Origin: Desulfopila aestuarii DSM 18488
Lineage (GTDB): Bacteria > Desulfobacterota > Desulfobulbia > Desulfobulbales > Desulfocapsaceae
Length of the DNA stretch: 64,000 nt
Reading direction: 5' to 3'
NCBI RefSeq assembly: GCF_900143695.1
Contig: NZ_FRFE01000004.1
Location: 62,001 to 126,000 of the forward strand
Positions 8,186 to 16,874 of this stretch are shown here, piece by piece (the first letter of the stretch is position 1; the number at the start of each line of letters is the position of its first letter). Made by a program: the position numbers and the translations under genes. The notes below the pieces were generated by a model. That model was not told where the DNA came from and ran no database searches. It worked only from the letters and a program-made list of their open reading frames with translations.

Positions 8186-9085
8186 ATGACCAGATACGGC
8201 CAGACCAGGCAATCCCTCGACAAACACAGCCTTGCCCCCAAAAAACGGTTCGGCCAGAATTTTCTCGTCAATAAGCATACCGCCGAGGCGATCGTTCGCG
8301 CAGGTGGCGTTGACAAAGACGATGTGGTCGTCGAGGTCGGAGTTGGCCTTGGTGCCCTCACCCAACCGTTGGCCGAACAGGCCAGAAAAGTCATCGGTGT
8401 CGAAATTGACAGCGGTATTATCCGTTTCCATGAGGATGAGAACGATCTCCCCGAAAATGTCACACTCATCCATCAGGATATACTGAAGGCCGATTTTCGT
8501 GAATTGATGGAACAGTGCGGCGGACCGCTGAAAATCATGGCCAACCTGCCCTACTCCATCTCCAACCCATTTATTTTCAAACTCATTGAAAACCGCATTG
8601 CAGTCACCCGGGCAACCATTATGCTCCAGAAAGAAGTGGCGGAACGGCTGATGGCCAGGCCGGCAACGAAGGAATACGGAGTTCCTTCTGTTCTCTTGCA
8701 GAGTTGCGCTACCATCCGCAAGATGATGACCTTGAAGCCGGCTGAGTTTCACCCGCGGCCAAAAATCGATTCCGTGGTCATCCGCATCGACTTCAGTCAC
8801 ACTCCATTTCAGTCGGCTGACGGTACGCCATTTTCATTTAAATACTTGCAACGCATTGTCCGGACAACCTTTAACCAGCGAAGAAAGACCATCCTAAACA
8901 CCTTGAGTGGCATGAGTTTTTCAAATGAAGAGGGTATTGCCGATAAGGCCCAGGCAAAACAACTCGCGGAGCAAGCGATCATCCTTGCCGGCCTCACCCC
9001 TTCTCTTCGACCAGAAGTTCTATGCCTTGAAGACTTTATTCGGCTGGCCATCGCTGTTGAATCTCTTGTTCTCCAAGGAACCTAA
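8186..9085 (+). CDS. rsmA: 16S rRNA (adenine1518-N6/adenine1519-N6)-dimethyltransferase RsmA (KsgA)
   Basis: 299 residues from the ATG at 8186 (a TTG 9 nt upstream is also in frame). It dimethylates two adjacent adenines in helix 45 of 16S rRNA, a late 30S assembly checkpoint. Visible motifs are KKRFGQNFLVN at the N-terminus, the SAM loop EVGVGLGALTQPL near residue 53, an acidic ribose-binding VIGVEID, and the catalytic NLPYSISNPF near residue 121. FHPRPKIDS and the RTTFNQRRK C-terminal segment are also typical. It follows DUF2062 on the same strand. Confidence 0.97.
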   Translation: MTRYGQTRQSLDKHSLAPKKRFGQNFLVNKHTAEAIVRAGGVDKDDVVVEVGVGLGALTQPLAEQARKVIGVEIDSGIIRFHEDENDLPENVTLIHQDILKADFRELMEQCGGPLKIMANLPYSISNPFIFKLIENRIAVTRATIMLQKEVAERLMARPATKEYGVPSVLLQSCATIRKMMTLKPAEFHPRPKIDSVVIRIDFSHTPFQSADGTPFSFKYLQRIVRTTFNQRRKTILNTLSGMSFSNEEGIADKAQAKQLAEQAIILAGLTPSLRPEVLCLEDFIRLAIAVESLVLQGT

Positions 9086-9099
9086 GCTTCCAAAGCTCG

Positions 9100-10266
9100 A
9101 TGCATAACTTTGTCTTTCACAATCCCACCAAAGTACTTTTTGGTCAGGGCACAGTCCCTATGTGCGGCCAGGAAGCTCGACAACTTGGGCAAAGGGTACT
9201 TCTGGTCCATGGCAGAACTTCTGCCGCCAAGAGTGGTTTACTCCAGCAGGTTCAGTCTTCATTACAGGATGCGGGGATGGAAGTCGTTTGCTTTGGAGAA
9301 GTGCAGCCAAATCCTACGCTTACCCATGTTCACCAGGGTATCACAACGGCAAAAGCCCACAACATAGACGTTATCTGCGCTCTTGGAGGCGGCTCGGTTA
9401 TCGATTCCGCCAAAGCGATCAGTGCCGGAGCACTGGTGGAACATGATGTCTGGAAATTTTTCACCGGCAAAAAGTCTGTGAAAGGCGCATTACCGCTGGT
9501 CGCAATCAGCACCATGGCAGCATCCGGCTCGGAAATGAATTCAGGGATGGTATTAACCAAAACCGAATCAGATCTCAAATTCGGTTTTGCTCACAGGCTG
9601 CTTTTCCCGCGGGTCGCTATAATGGATCCGCAAACCACATATAGTGTTTCTGCAAATTACACCGCCTACGGTGCAATTGATGCCCTTGCTCATCTTCTCG
9701 AGTTTTACCTGACCACCACACAAACAGGGATCCATGTTCAAGAACAGTACATGGAGGGACTGGCCCGATCCATTGTATATGGATGCGATGCGGCTCTCGC
9801 CCGCCCTGACGACTATGAAGCACGAGCCACCCTCATGTGGGCTGCGGGGCTTGCCTTGAACGGTATGGCAGCAGCGGGTCTTGGCAAAGTTGGATTTCCG
9901 ATGCACCTTATTGAACACTCACTTTCCGCACTCTATGACATTCCACACGGAGCTGGTCTGGCGATTATCATTCCCGGCTGGCTGAGAAGTAATGCCGAGG
10001 TTATCCCCGACCGCATCTCCCGTTTTTTCAGTCGGGCATTTTCGCTTGAGTTTTCCGGTGCTGATGCAGCTCAACAGGCTATAGAGGTATTCGAAAAATG
10101 GCTTTTCACCATGGGGCTTCCAACGACGCTTGCTGCTATTGGAATACACAGTGGGCAGATTGAAAATCTGGCCGAAAACAGCTTGCCCTTGGCACGAATA
10201 TGGAGGATACGCGAGTATGACAAAGAAAAAATTTCCAAAATCCTCTTCGCCTGCAGACCGTTATAG
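9100..10266 (+). CDS. Iron-containing (type III) alcohol dehydrogenase
   Basis: 388-residue member of the Fe-ADH superfamily, closest by eye to the butanol/YqhD-type enzymes. The N-terminus FHNPTKVLFGQGT and the nucleotide-binding GGGSVIDSAKA near residue 95 are typical. Metal ligands are all visible: Asp and His in AIDALAHLLE, His in MHLIEHSLSA and His in IPHGAGLA. It should reduce aldehydes or oxidise alcohols with NAD(P)H in the cytoplasm; substrate cannot be read from the sequence. It is 14 nt after rsmA and ends at a strong bidirectional terminator. Confidence 0.9.
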   Translation: MHNFVFHNPTKVLFGQGTVPMCGQEARQLGQRVLLVHGRTSAAKSGLLQQVQSSLQDAGMEVVCFGEVQPNPTLTHVHQGITTAKAHNIDVICALGGGSVIDSAKAISAGALVEHDVWKFFTGKKSVKGALPLVAISTMAASGSEMNSGMVLTKTESDLKFGFAHRLLFPRVAIMDPQTTYSVSANYTAYGAIDALAHLLEFYLTTTQTGIHVQEQYMEGLARSIVYGCDAALARPDDYEARATLMWAAGLALNGMAAAGLGKVGFPMHLIEHSLSALYDIPHGAGLAIIIPGWLRSNAEVIPDRISRFFSRAFSLEFSGADAAQQAIEVFEKWLFTMGLPTTLAAIGIHSGQIENLAENSLPLARIWRIREYDKEKISKILFACRPL

Positions 10267-10304
10267 ATCAAGTTGTTACGCCGACAAAAACAGATTCCAT
10301 AACA

Positions 10305-10352
10305 ATAAAAAAATCCCCTGGCTCAATTGCACATGAACCAGGGGATTTTTTA
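10305..10352 (+). terminator. Bidirectional intrinsic terminator
   Basis: Arms ATCCCCTGG and CCAGGGGAT, with flanking A and T runs that extend the stem, lie about 45 nt after the alcohol dehydrogenase stop and about 20 nt before the 3' end of the converging lipoprotein gene. U-runs are present in both directions, so it can serve both transcripts. Confidence 0.9.
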
Positions 10353-10373
10353 TGCTTTATTGTGAAACAAAAA

Positions 10374-10889
10374 TCAGTTTGTGAGCGGCTCTCCGAAAGG
10401 ATTAAGTCGACCGGAAGCAGCCATATCCACGGTAACATAGAGTGTTGCGTTGGTGTAGCCATATTTCCCGCCAAAACCCTCTTCAAGGACGACCATGCAG
10501 GTCTTGTTCGGCTTGGTAAATGCAAGCAACGTCCTTTTGGTTTGGGCCTCACCAACCAGTTTCCATTGTTTGTTTTCCAGTGCCGATATCATGAAAAGTT
10601 TCAGAGAATCAAGTTCAACCCTACCACTGTAGGTGAGGATGCCACCCTCGAAGGATGTGGTACGAATGACCATGCTATCATCGTTGTTATACTTCATGTC
10701 CATAGGTATTTCGAGATCATCAAAATCGGCAACTTTCGCTGAAAACGGCTCCATGTCTGTCGGGGCAACCTGAGAGCCGCTCGAAGAGCCAAAAGGATTT
10801 GATGTCGAACAGCCGCCAAGCATCATCAGGGAGAGAAGCGCGACGCACAGATAAAAAACAGTAGGCCGAACTGCGGTTGAGCTGGACAT
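10374..10889 (-). CDS. Putative lipoprotein of unknown function
   Basis: 171 residues with a lipoprotein signal peptide: a hydrophobic stretch ending in the lipobox LGGC, with Cys27 as the likely lipidated residue. A Ser/Gly-rich linker follows, then a compact alpha/beta domain of about 110 residues (DLEIPMDMKYNNDDS, ILTYSGRV, ALENKQWKLV, MVVLEEGFGG). I do not recognise a named family, although similar lipoproteins with the strand pattern G-x-LTYSGRV and a W at the second helix are common in Desulfobacterota. It starts 4 nt after the nitroreductase stop, so the two are probably co-transcribed. Confidence 0.75.
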   Translation of the reverse strand: MSSSTAVRPTVFYLCVALLSLMMLGGCSTSNPFGSSSGSQVAPTDMEPFSAKVADFDDLEIPMDMKYNNDDSMVIRTTSFEGGILTYSGRVELDSLKLFMISALENKQWKLVGEAQTKRTLLAFTKPNKTCMVVLEEGFGGKYGYTNATLYVTVDMAASGRLNPFGEPLTN

Positions 10890-10893
10890 ATAA

Positions 10894-11409
10894 TTATCCT
10901 CCTATATTTTTAAGTATAAAATCATTTACATGTTTTCTGTGTGATTTCTGATTTCTGTGCGCAGGATAGCCGATAGCAAGCATAGCCGCAAGATTATACT
11001 TTTCGGCAATGCCTAACTCGATATTAATCTTATCGCGGCAGTCTTGAATGTCACCAAGCCAGACGCCACCAAGCCCTATATCTTCCGCAACGAGTAACAT
11101 ATTCTGGATAGCTGCACCAATCGCCTGGTTACCCATTGCCGAGCTGGTGCCCTTGTCATCTTCAAGGTAGACAGCAATGACGACAGGGCACTGTGAGATA
11201 ATAGTGGAATAAATGGAATGTTCAGAAAGTATCGCACGCATTCCCGGGTCTGATATAACTACAAACTTCCAGGGTTGATTATTACGTACCGACGGGGCCC
11301 AACAGCCCGCTTCGAGTATGTTCATAATATCGATCTGCGAAACAGGCTCATTCGTGAATTCCCGCACGCTTCTTCTCTCTTTTACCACTTGCAGAAGATC
11401 TGTATGCAT
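10894..11409 (-). CDS. Nitroreductase-family flavoprotein
   Basis: 171 residues from the ATG at 11409; a GTG three codons upstream is an alternative. The FMN-binding signature ERRSVREFTNEPV lies at residues about 11-24, APSVRNNQPWKFVVI near 40, and the C-terminal GGVWLGDI and LAIGYPAHR segments complete the fold. Such proteins are homodimeric NAD(P)H oxidoreductases acting on nitro compounds, quinones or flavins; the substrate here is unknown. It is the first gene of a two-gene unit with the lipoprotein and is divergent from the selenocytochrome gene. Confidence 0.88.
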   Translation of the reverse strand: MHTDLLQVVKERRSVREFTNEPVSQIDIMNILEAGCWAPSVRNNQPWKFVVISDPGMRAILSEHSIYSTIISQCPVVIAVYLEDDKGTSSAMGNQAIGAAIQNMLLVAEDIGLGGVWLGDIQDCRDKINIELGIAEKYNLAAMLAIGYPAHRNQKSHRKHVNDFILKNIGG

Positions 11410-11491
11410 AGTCACCACAGTTATTCGAACTAAAGGTTGAAATGATTATTGAATCTATCTGTGATTAGTATACTTTTCATTCATTGTCGAG

Positions 11492-11516
11492 CCATTTTGT
11501 AGGCTCTACAAAATGG
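11492..11516. repeat. Perfect 11-bp inverted repeat in the nitroreductase-selenocytochrome intergenic region
   Basis: CCATTTTGTAG (11492-11502), a 3-nt centre, then CTACAAAATGG (11506-11516). It lies 83 nt upstream of the nitroreductase start and 166 nt upstream of the selenocytochrome start. It could be a dimeric-repressor operator or an RNA hairpin; no U-run follows. No matching known site is recognised. Confidence 0.6.
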
Positions 11517-11681
11517 GAACATCTTGTTTTCACTCAATGCCTTTCATTGATAATTACTGAAAAAACAAATAGGATCGTAGAGATCATTCGGATACTTTTT
11601 CTCATACAGTATCAGAGGTCGTTCAGGCTATTAGCGAGCCATGTTGTCCTCTATTTATTTTCCAGACTACTCAGGAGCTCC

Positions 11682-13238
11682 ATGCGGTCTTTACTCGCAC
11701 TACAATTTACAATTTCAGTTGTTCTCTTTTTAGCGACACTCCAGGTCCAGACTGCAATTGCAGGGGTGGGTAAGGAATTTATCACCGTTTACTCATCAAA
11801 CCTTTATGGGGAATCCGAACCATGTGGCTGAAAGTCCAATCAACTGGGCGGTCTGTCCAGGCGCGCAACAATCATAGAAGAGTTGAAGAAAAGCGACACA
11901 CCGGTTTTGCTGCTTGACTCAGGCAATATCCTTTTCAAAGCTGCAGACAAAGCACAAATCCTTGACCAGGATGTGTTGACAGCCAAAACCATAGTGGAGG
12001 TATATACCACCCTCCACTATGATGCCATGGCTATCGGCCCATACGATCTCACGGCCGGCCTGGAACTGGTTACCAGGACTTTTGCTTCAGGAACGCCCTG
12101 GATTTCTGCAAACCTTCTGACCCCATCAGGAAAACCAATATTTTCACCATGGGTCGTGAAAAATATCGGCGAGACGAGAGTGGGTATCGTCGGGCTTACA
12201 GGAAATATCACACCTGCGACCGATTATGTTACGGTAAGTTGGCAGGAGTCCCTGCCCCAGTATATAGACGAACTCTCCACTGCCTGTGATTTTATAATCT
12301 TGCTCTCCACTCTCGAAAAATCAGAAAACGATGCCATTGCTGAGCTATTTCCACAGATTCAACTGATCATCTCCTCTGATCCGAAAGCTGGCAACGTTGC
12401 CCCGCTGATCAAACACAATAGTCTTTTCACCCAAACACATACCCGGGGAAAGTACCTCGGCATTCTGAATGTCAGCTGGTCCAAAAGTGTTGTCTGGCAA
12501 GCAGTCCTGACGGATAGCCCAACAATTATTGCGGATCTGGAAAAACGGTATCAGCAGCAACTGCAGACAGTAGAAGCAGACAACAAAGACAACACCACGA
12601 AAGTTGATCGGTTACAGAACAACCTCCGGGTCTTGAAGGAGTTGCAGGCCAATCCGCAAAATGTTCAGCCAGACACTTACACTTTCAGATTCCGTTCCCT
12701 TGCTGATCATATAAAAAAGAATCCTGCCATCGACCAACAGCTTGAGCTCTTAAAGCAGGAAATCGCCTCGACTAATCGCAAGGCGAGGATGGCCAAGCCG
12801 CCAGAGGTGTCCTCCGGCCCTGTTGATAGTACGTCATCTTCCCAAGGGGGATTTACAGGTTCAGGACAATGTGGTGAATGTCACAACAAGCAATATGCAA
12901 AGTGGCTGGACAGTGCTCATGCTAGAGCTATTGAGAGTCTCACCAGAGAACAGCAGCAATACAATGTACGCTGCCTAAGTTGTCACGTTACCTGGGATAT
13001 GAATGGCAATATCGGCAGTGAAATGCGTTCGAATCTGCTGACGCTACCGCAAGAGCTTACCAATGTTGGTTGTGAGTCTTGTCATGGTGCGGGGAAGATG
13101 CATGTGGATTCGAAAGGAGAGGCTAAAACCTTCAAAGAGGTCACGAAAGCCACCTGCACCATCTGTCATACTCCGGAAATGGATGCACAGTTCAACTTTC
13201 AAACTCGACTTAGTCAGCTTGGCTGCGTTCTGGATTAA
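11682..13238 (+). CDS. Selenoprotein: UshA-like (5'-nucleotidase-like) domain fused to a tetrahaem cytochrome c
   Basis: 518 residues if the TGA at 11829 is read as selenocysteine (Sec50). The ATG at 11682 follows AGGAG and opens a signal peptide (cleavage about AIA27/G28), so the protein is exported. Residues about 30-300 resemble the UshA/metallophosphatase fold, but the DxH and GNHE metal motifs are replaced (SSNLYG, LLDSGN, AIGPYDLTAG). The Sec lies in EPCG-U-KSNQLGGLSRRAT; from memory, cysteine-bearing relatives carry CGC here. Residues 300-360 are helical and polar. Four CxxCH sites follow at 397 (CGECH), 431 (CLSCH), 464 (CESCH) and 492 (CTICH), in a cytochrome c554-like arrangement. 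The reading frame is the same on both sides of the TGA. Haem count and signal peptide are seen; a redox role for Cys-Gly-Sec is inferred. Confidence 0.85.
11829..11831 (+). other. In-frame UGA, probable selenocysteine codon
   Basis: TGA at codon 50, directly after Cys-Gly and before KSNQLGGLSRRAT. No frame change is needed to continue. The only start after it for the remaining 451 codons is an unconvincing TTG at 11883, which would leave a haem protein without a signal peptide. The hairpin at 11844-11860 supports recoding. Confidence 0.85.
11844..11860 (+). promoter_or_regulatory. Bacterial SECIS element
   Basis: A 17-nt hairpin begins 12 nt after the UGA: CUGGGC, loop GGUCU, GUCCAG (six pairs, one G-U). 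As I recall the E. coli fdhF SECIS, its minimal upper hairpin is also 17 nt and presents GGUCUG at codons +7 and +8 after the UGA; here GGU is codon +7 and CUG codon +8. The apical GGU is what SelB recognises. The bulged U of the E. coli stem is not obvious here. Confidence 0.8.
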
Positions 13239-13270
13239 TATCTTTTTTCATATTCAAAAAAAGAATAATA

Positions 13271-13306
13271 AAAAAGGGCTGCCCTCATTGAAGGACAGCC
13301 CTTTTT
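13271..13306 (+). terminator. Bidirectional intrinsic terminator
   Basis: AAAAAGGGCTG and CAGCCCTTTTT arms with an inner CC/GG pair. It lies 32 nt after the selenocytochrome stop and about 50 nt before the 3' end of the converging ppaC, with U-runs both ways. Confidence 0.9.
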
Positions 13307-13355
13307 CTTACTCCAACCGATTCTCCAGTTGAAAGCTTAAATAGCGGTTGCGTTA

Positions 13356-14285
13356 TTAGCAGCCGAAAGCTTTCTGCAGGTTCGGAATGGTCTGCTTTTT
13401 ACGGCTCATCATGCCGTCAACCCACATGGAGCTATTGGCAAGCTTACCATTGAAAGCGCTCTCGATCAGAGCAGGATCATCGGAAAGAACGACGAGATCG
13501 GTGCCTTCTTTAACAACGTCGGTGAGCATCAACAGTACAGAGTGACGACCATCGGCTTTAACGGCTTCCATGGCTTTCATGAGATCGGCACGAATGTCAG
13601 CTACCTGGTCAAGGGTAGCAAGTTCAAGCTGGCCAACGCCAACTTTGTTGCCTTTCATGTCAAAATCTTTGTAATCACGGAAAAGCAGATCTTTGGCAGG
13701 AACTCCAGCAACTGAAGATTTTGCTTTCAGCATATCCATGAAGAGAGATTCGGTGTCTTCAACACCAGCAACAACTTTCAGGTCTGCAACAGCAGCCTTG
13801 TCGTCGTCGGTACAGGTCGGTGATTTGAAATTAACGGTATCACTCAGGATAGCTGCCAACATACCGCCAGCAACAGCCTTAGGAATAGCAACACCAGCAT
13901 CCTTGAACATCTTGTTCAGGACGGTTCCGGTGCAACCTACCGGCTCGGCACGGAACAGAATTGGGTTGTTGGTGGTAACATCGCCAATTTTATGATGGTC
14001 AACGATCGTAACGACGTTTGCTTTGTCAAGACCAGCAGGTCCCTGCGCGATGTCGCTGAAGTCAACAAGGGCGATGTCCTTGCCAGCTGCATCTGCAATC
14101 TGCTCTGGAGCAGCAAGACCGAATCGCTCAAGTACCATAGCACTTTCGGGATTGAGGTCAGCTGCGGCACACTGCATACAGGCTTTTGCTTCCTGGCCCT
14201 GAGCATTCAGAAGAGCTGCAAGAGAGATAGCAGAAGTAACAGAATCGGTATCCGGGTTGGAATGTCCTACTACACAAATTGCCAT
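13356..14285 (-). CDS. ppaC: Manganese-dependent inorganic pyrophosphatase (family II)
   Basis: 309 residues, the usual family II length. The DHH-superfamily motifs are present: GHSNPDTDS (His8, Asp12, Asp14), the later Asp in LVDFSD, VDHHKIG, and the C-terminal substrate-binding SRKKQ. It hydrolyses pyrophosphate to phosphate in the cytoplasm, pulling biosynthetic and sulfate-activating (APS-forming) reactions forward. The ATG at 14285 is chosen because GGAGGAAAAA precedes it; the upstream ATG at 14297 would lie across this ribosome-binding site. It is monocistronic, with a shared terminator at 13271-13306. Confidence 0.97.
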   Translation of the reverse strand: MAICVVGHSNPDTDSVTSAISLAALLNAQGQEAKACMQCAAADLNPESAMVLERFGLAAPEQIADAAGKDIALVDFSDIAQGPAGLDKANVVTIVDHHKIGDVTTNNPILFRAEPVGCTGTVLNKMFKDAGVAIPKAVAGGMLAAILSDTVNFKSPTCTDDDKAAVADLKVVAGVEDTESLFMDMLKAKSSVAGVPAKDLLFRDYKDFDMKGNKVGVGQLELATLDQVADIRADLMKAMEAVKADGRHSVLLMLTDVVKEGTDLVVLSDDPALIESAFNGKLANSSMWVDGMMSRKKQTIPNLQKAFGC

Positions 14286-14590
14286 TTTTTCCTCCATTAA
14301 AATTAAGTTTTAAACCATTACTACTGAAAATATGCACAAAGTCATGAGGACTGTTTTTCGTTAAAAAATTGACTGCTTAACATAGTGTTTTCGTGCTTCT
14401 CAGTCAAGAAGAAAAAGGCATAAGGAATGCTTCCGCCGACAGTATCCAAGCATGTCTACCAAGTATCCGATTCCCTATGGTTTCTCATCTAATACAAGGA
14501 AGAATATTTGACCCGTGACTTTGAACCAATGCTGGATTATATTTTGGCATCCTATCAATTTATTCAACGCATTGGTCTGCCACCCCTATT
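14286..14590. other. Non-coding gap between divergent ppaC and a membrane protein gene
   Basis: 305 nt. It must hold the promoters of both neighbours. A TTGACT at 14369-14374 is -35-like but has no good -10 at normal spacing. No repeat, RNA or gene was recognised. Confidence 0.5.
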
Positions 14591-15616
14591 ATGCAAGCAA
14601 AAATCAATGAAGCTACCCGACAGCCCCGAAAAAAGAAAAGACAACGGAGTATGCTGCCTTTTCTACTGCTCATTTGCAGCGTAGGTGGAGGGGCCGTAAT
14701 TGCTTTCCAATATTTTCAGCAAAAACCAAGCGAAGAGATATTGGTCGTCCGAGAAAATGTACCCGTTGCCGCCCAGCCATTGCCTGCTGCCTCACTATCT
14801 GACGGGAGCCAGCAGCAATACAATCTCACTTCTCATTCGCCCTCCTCTCAAAACGGCTCAATCGCCATTGATCAGGGAGAGCAATCTGGTTCCATTTCAC
14901 AATCCGAGTTACCAGCATCTCAACTTGCAGTTCAACCGGAGGAACAGCAAGCTGGAACCATAGATCAACCTGAAGCGCCAGGATCAAGTCACCAGGAACC
15001 TTCAGAGTCCCGGGCTGCAATTGAAGCATTCTACTCTCATCTTGATCAGCAACCGTATGTCAGAAATTTCCATTTTGACTCCGCCAGCAACGTATACTTT
15101 TCTCAGCTTATTCAGAAAATGCTTGATACACCGCCAGTTGTATCCGGAGAAACCAATGACCTTTTCACCATTTTACAAAATACCGCACACTTTTTTCGGG
15201 TAGTTGGCCGGCAGAATATACTTGCCATGAAAGCCATCATTTCCCACGAGCATCAGAGCTACGAAAAGATTCTGTCCGACTTTTACAGCATTTCCAAACA
15301 ACCGGATTACCTACGCGAATCCTTTTCCATCGACCTAAAAGAGGACGCGCTATATGATTATGCAGGCTTTTTTCTCACCACCATGGGTGGCAGACTGTAT
15401 CTTTTTCGGCGTGACTCCTCGCTCCGGATGATAGTCAGCTATTATTCAATTCTCGTTGTTGAAGAAGCGGTTCAGAGCGGCCGCAACCGCCATGGTATTG
15501 ATATCCGTCCTGCGATCGACAACCTCATCGGAGAAATTGAAAACAGTGGCAACCAGTTGCAGCTGAAGGAACACTATCTTGACAACCTCTATGATTTGAA
15601 AGAAAAATATCTCTAG
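14591..15616 (+). CDS. Single-pass membrane protein of unknown function
   Basis: 341 residues. A very basic N-terminus (RQPRKKKRQR) is followed by one transmembrane helix (about residues 21-41, LPFLLLICSVGGGAVIAF), then about 100 residues rich in Gln, Ser, Pro and Glu, probably disordered. A folded C-terminal domain (about 135-341) follows, containing FFRVVGRQNILAMKAIISHE, DYAGFFLTTMGGRLYLFRRD and RMIVSYYSILVVEEA. The topology suggests a periplasmic domain held to the inner membrane by a long linker. I do not recognise the family. It precedes two other poorly characterised genes on the same strand. Confidence 0.7.
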   Translation: MQAKINEATRQPRKKKRQRSMLPFLLLICSVGGGAVIAFQYFQQKPSEEILVVRENVPVAAQPLPAASLSDGSQQQYNLTSHSPSSQNGSIAIDQGEQSGSISQSELPASQLAVQPEEQQAGTIDQPEAPGSSHQEPSESRAAIEAFYSHLDQQPYVRNFHFDSASNVYFSQLIQKMLDTPPVVSGETNDLFTILQNTAHFFRVVGRQNILAMKAIISHEHQSYEKILSDFYSISKQPDYLRESFSIDLKEDALYDYAGFFLTTMGGRLYLFRRDSSLRMIVSYYSILVVEEAVQSGRNRHGIDIRPAIDNLIGEIENSGNQLQLKEHYLDNLYDLKEKYL

Positions 15617-15739
15617 CATGGACCATAGAATAATCGATTCAGATGATTCAGTTTTTTCAATTACTGCTCTACGCCTTGTTATGAATGCTGGATATTGCTT
15701 TTGCTATTCTAGAAGAACAACAACTCTACAGGAACTGCT

Positions 15740-16747
15740 ATGAACACATGGTATATCGCGCAACATGGACAACAATTGGGTCCTTTTTCTTCGGCTCAGA
15801 TCAGCCAGGGATTACAGTCTGGCACCTACACCAGGGAAACACTGGTGTGGCGTCAGGGCTTTCAAGACTGGACCCCCATATCCGACATTGCCGAACTCCT
15901 GCAACCAGTTAACGTAGCTGCACCACCCATGCCAGGCGGTAGAACCATCGCCGCGCATGAGATCGACTACGAGATCTTTGGCACGGAAATGCAGTTTGTT
16001 GAGATAGAGCTCGACCCACAGGAAAGTGCAGTGGCTGAAGCAGGGGCCATGATGTATATGACCGATGGCATCCAGATGGAAACCATCTTCGGCGACGGCA
16101 GCCAGAGTTCCGCCGCGGGTGGATTTATGGACAAAATGCTCGGTGCCGGCAAACGTCTTATTACTGGCGAAAGTCTTTTTACCACCGTCTTCACATATAA
16201 TGGTACCAACAAAGGCAGAGTCGCTTTTGCTTCTCCCTATCCCGGCAAAATTATTCCCTTAGACCTCCGCAATTACCAAGGTAAAATAGTCTGTCAAAAA
16301 GATGCCTTTCTCTGTGCCGCCAAAGGCGTTGCTATTGGCGTTGCATTTCAGAAAAAGATTGGCGCAGCGCTCTTTGGCGGTGAAGGGTTTATCATGCAGA
16401 AACTTGAAGGCGATGGCTTGATTTTCGTGCACGCCGGTGGGACTATAGTCGAAAAAGAATTAAAAGCCGGTGAGACACTTCGAGTCGATACAGGCTGCCT
16501 GGTTGCCTTAACCCAGCAGGTCAATTACGATATTGAATTCGTTGGCGGAGTAAAATCGGCTCTCTTTGGCGGAGAGGGATTTTTCTTTGCCACATTGCGA
16601 GGGCCGGGACATGTTTGGTTACAGTCGTTACCTTTCTCTCGCCTCGCTGGACGCATTCATGAATCCGCTCCCCAGAACAATAGTGGTTTTTCAAACAAGG
16701 GCGAGGGGTCGGTACTTGGCGAATTAGGTAACCTGTTTCAGCGCTGA
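15740..16747 (+). CDS. GYF_2 domain fused to TIGR00266/AIM24-family protein
   Basis: 335 residues. Residues 1-57 are a GYF_2-type domain ([18 protein letters not shown], then [11 protein letters not shown]), a small module usually taken to bind Pro-rich peptides. Residues about 75-320 match the TIGR00266/AIM24 beta-prism family ([30 protein letters not shown], and two repeats of [10 protein letters not shown]). The function of the AIM24 family in bacteria is unknown. The ATG at 15740 starts the GYF fold directly and follows AGGAACTGCT. A hydrophobic [21 protein letters not shown] insertion is typical of the family. Confidence 0.85.
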   Translation: MNTWYIAQHGQQLGPFSSAQISQGLQSGTYTRETLVWRQGFQDWTPISDIAELLQPVNVAAPPMPGGRTIAAHEIDYEIFGTEMQFVEIELDPQESAVAEAGAMMYMTDGIQMETIFGDGSQSSAAGGFMDKMLGAGKRLITGESLFTTVFTYNGTNKGRVAFASPYPGKIIPLDLRNYQGKIVCQKDAFLCAAKGVAIGVAFQKKIGAALFGGEGFIMQKLEGDGLIFVHAGGTIVEKELKAGETLRVDTGCLVALTQQVNYDIEFVGGVKSALFGGEGFFFATLRGPGHVWLQSLPFSRLAGRIHESAPQNNSGFSNKGEGSVLGELGNLFQR

Positions 16748-16874
16748 TCGATTTTGATATACTTTCATTACCTATCATTGCGATCTGGAGACATACAAAA
16801 TTAAGGAGACATTGCCTTTGCGCCGCCGTTGTACTATACTTTAATTGAAGTACAGCATTAGCAGGACGTGTCCG

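Noticed and set aside
11484-11885. Selenocytochrome locus as two genes, or one gene broken by a nonsense mutation
   Set aside because: The frame is unchanged across the TGA, the downstream part has no credible start or signal peptide, codon quality is normal on both sides, and a SECIS-like hairpin stands at the right distance.
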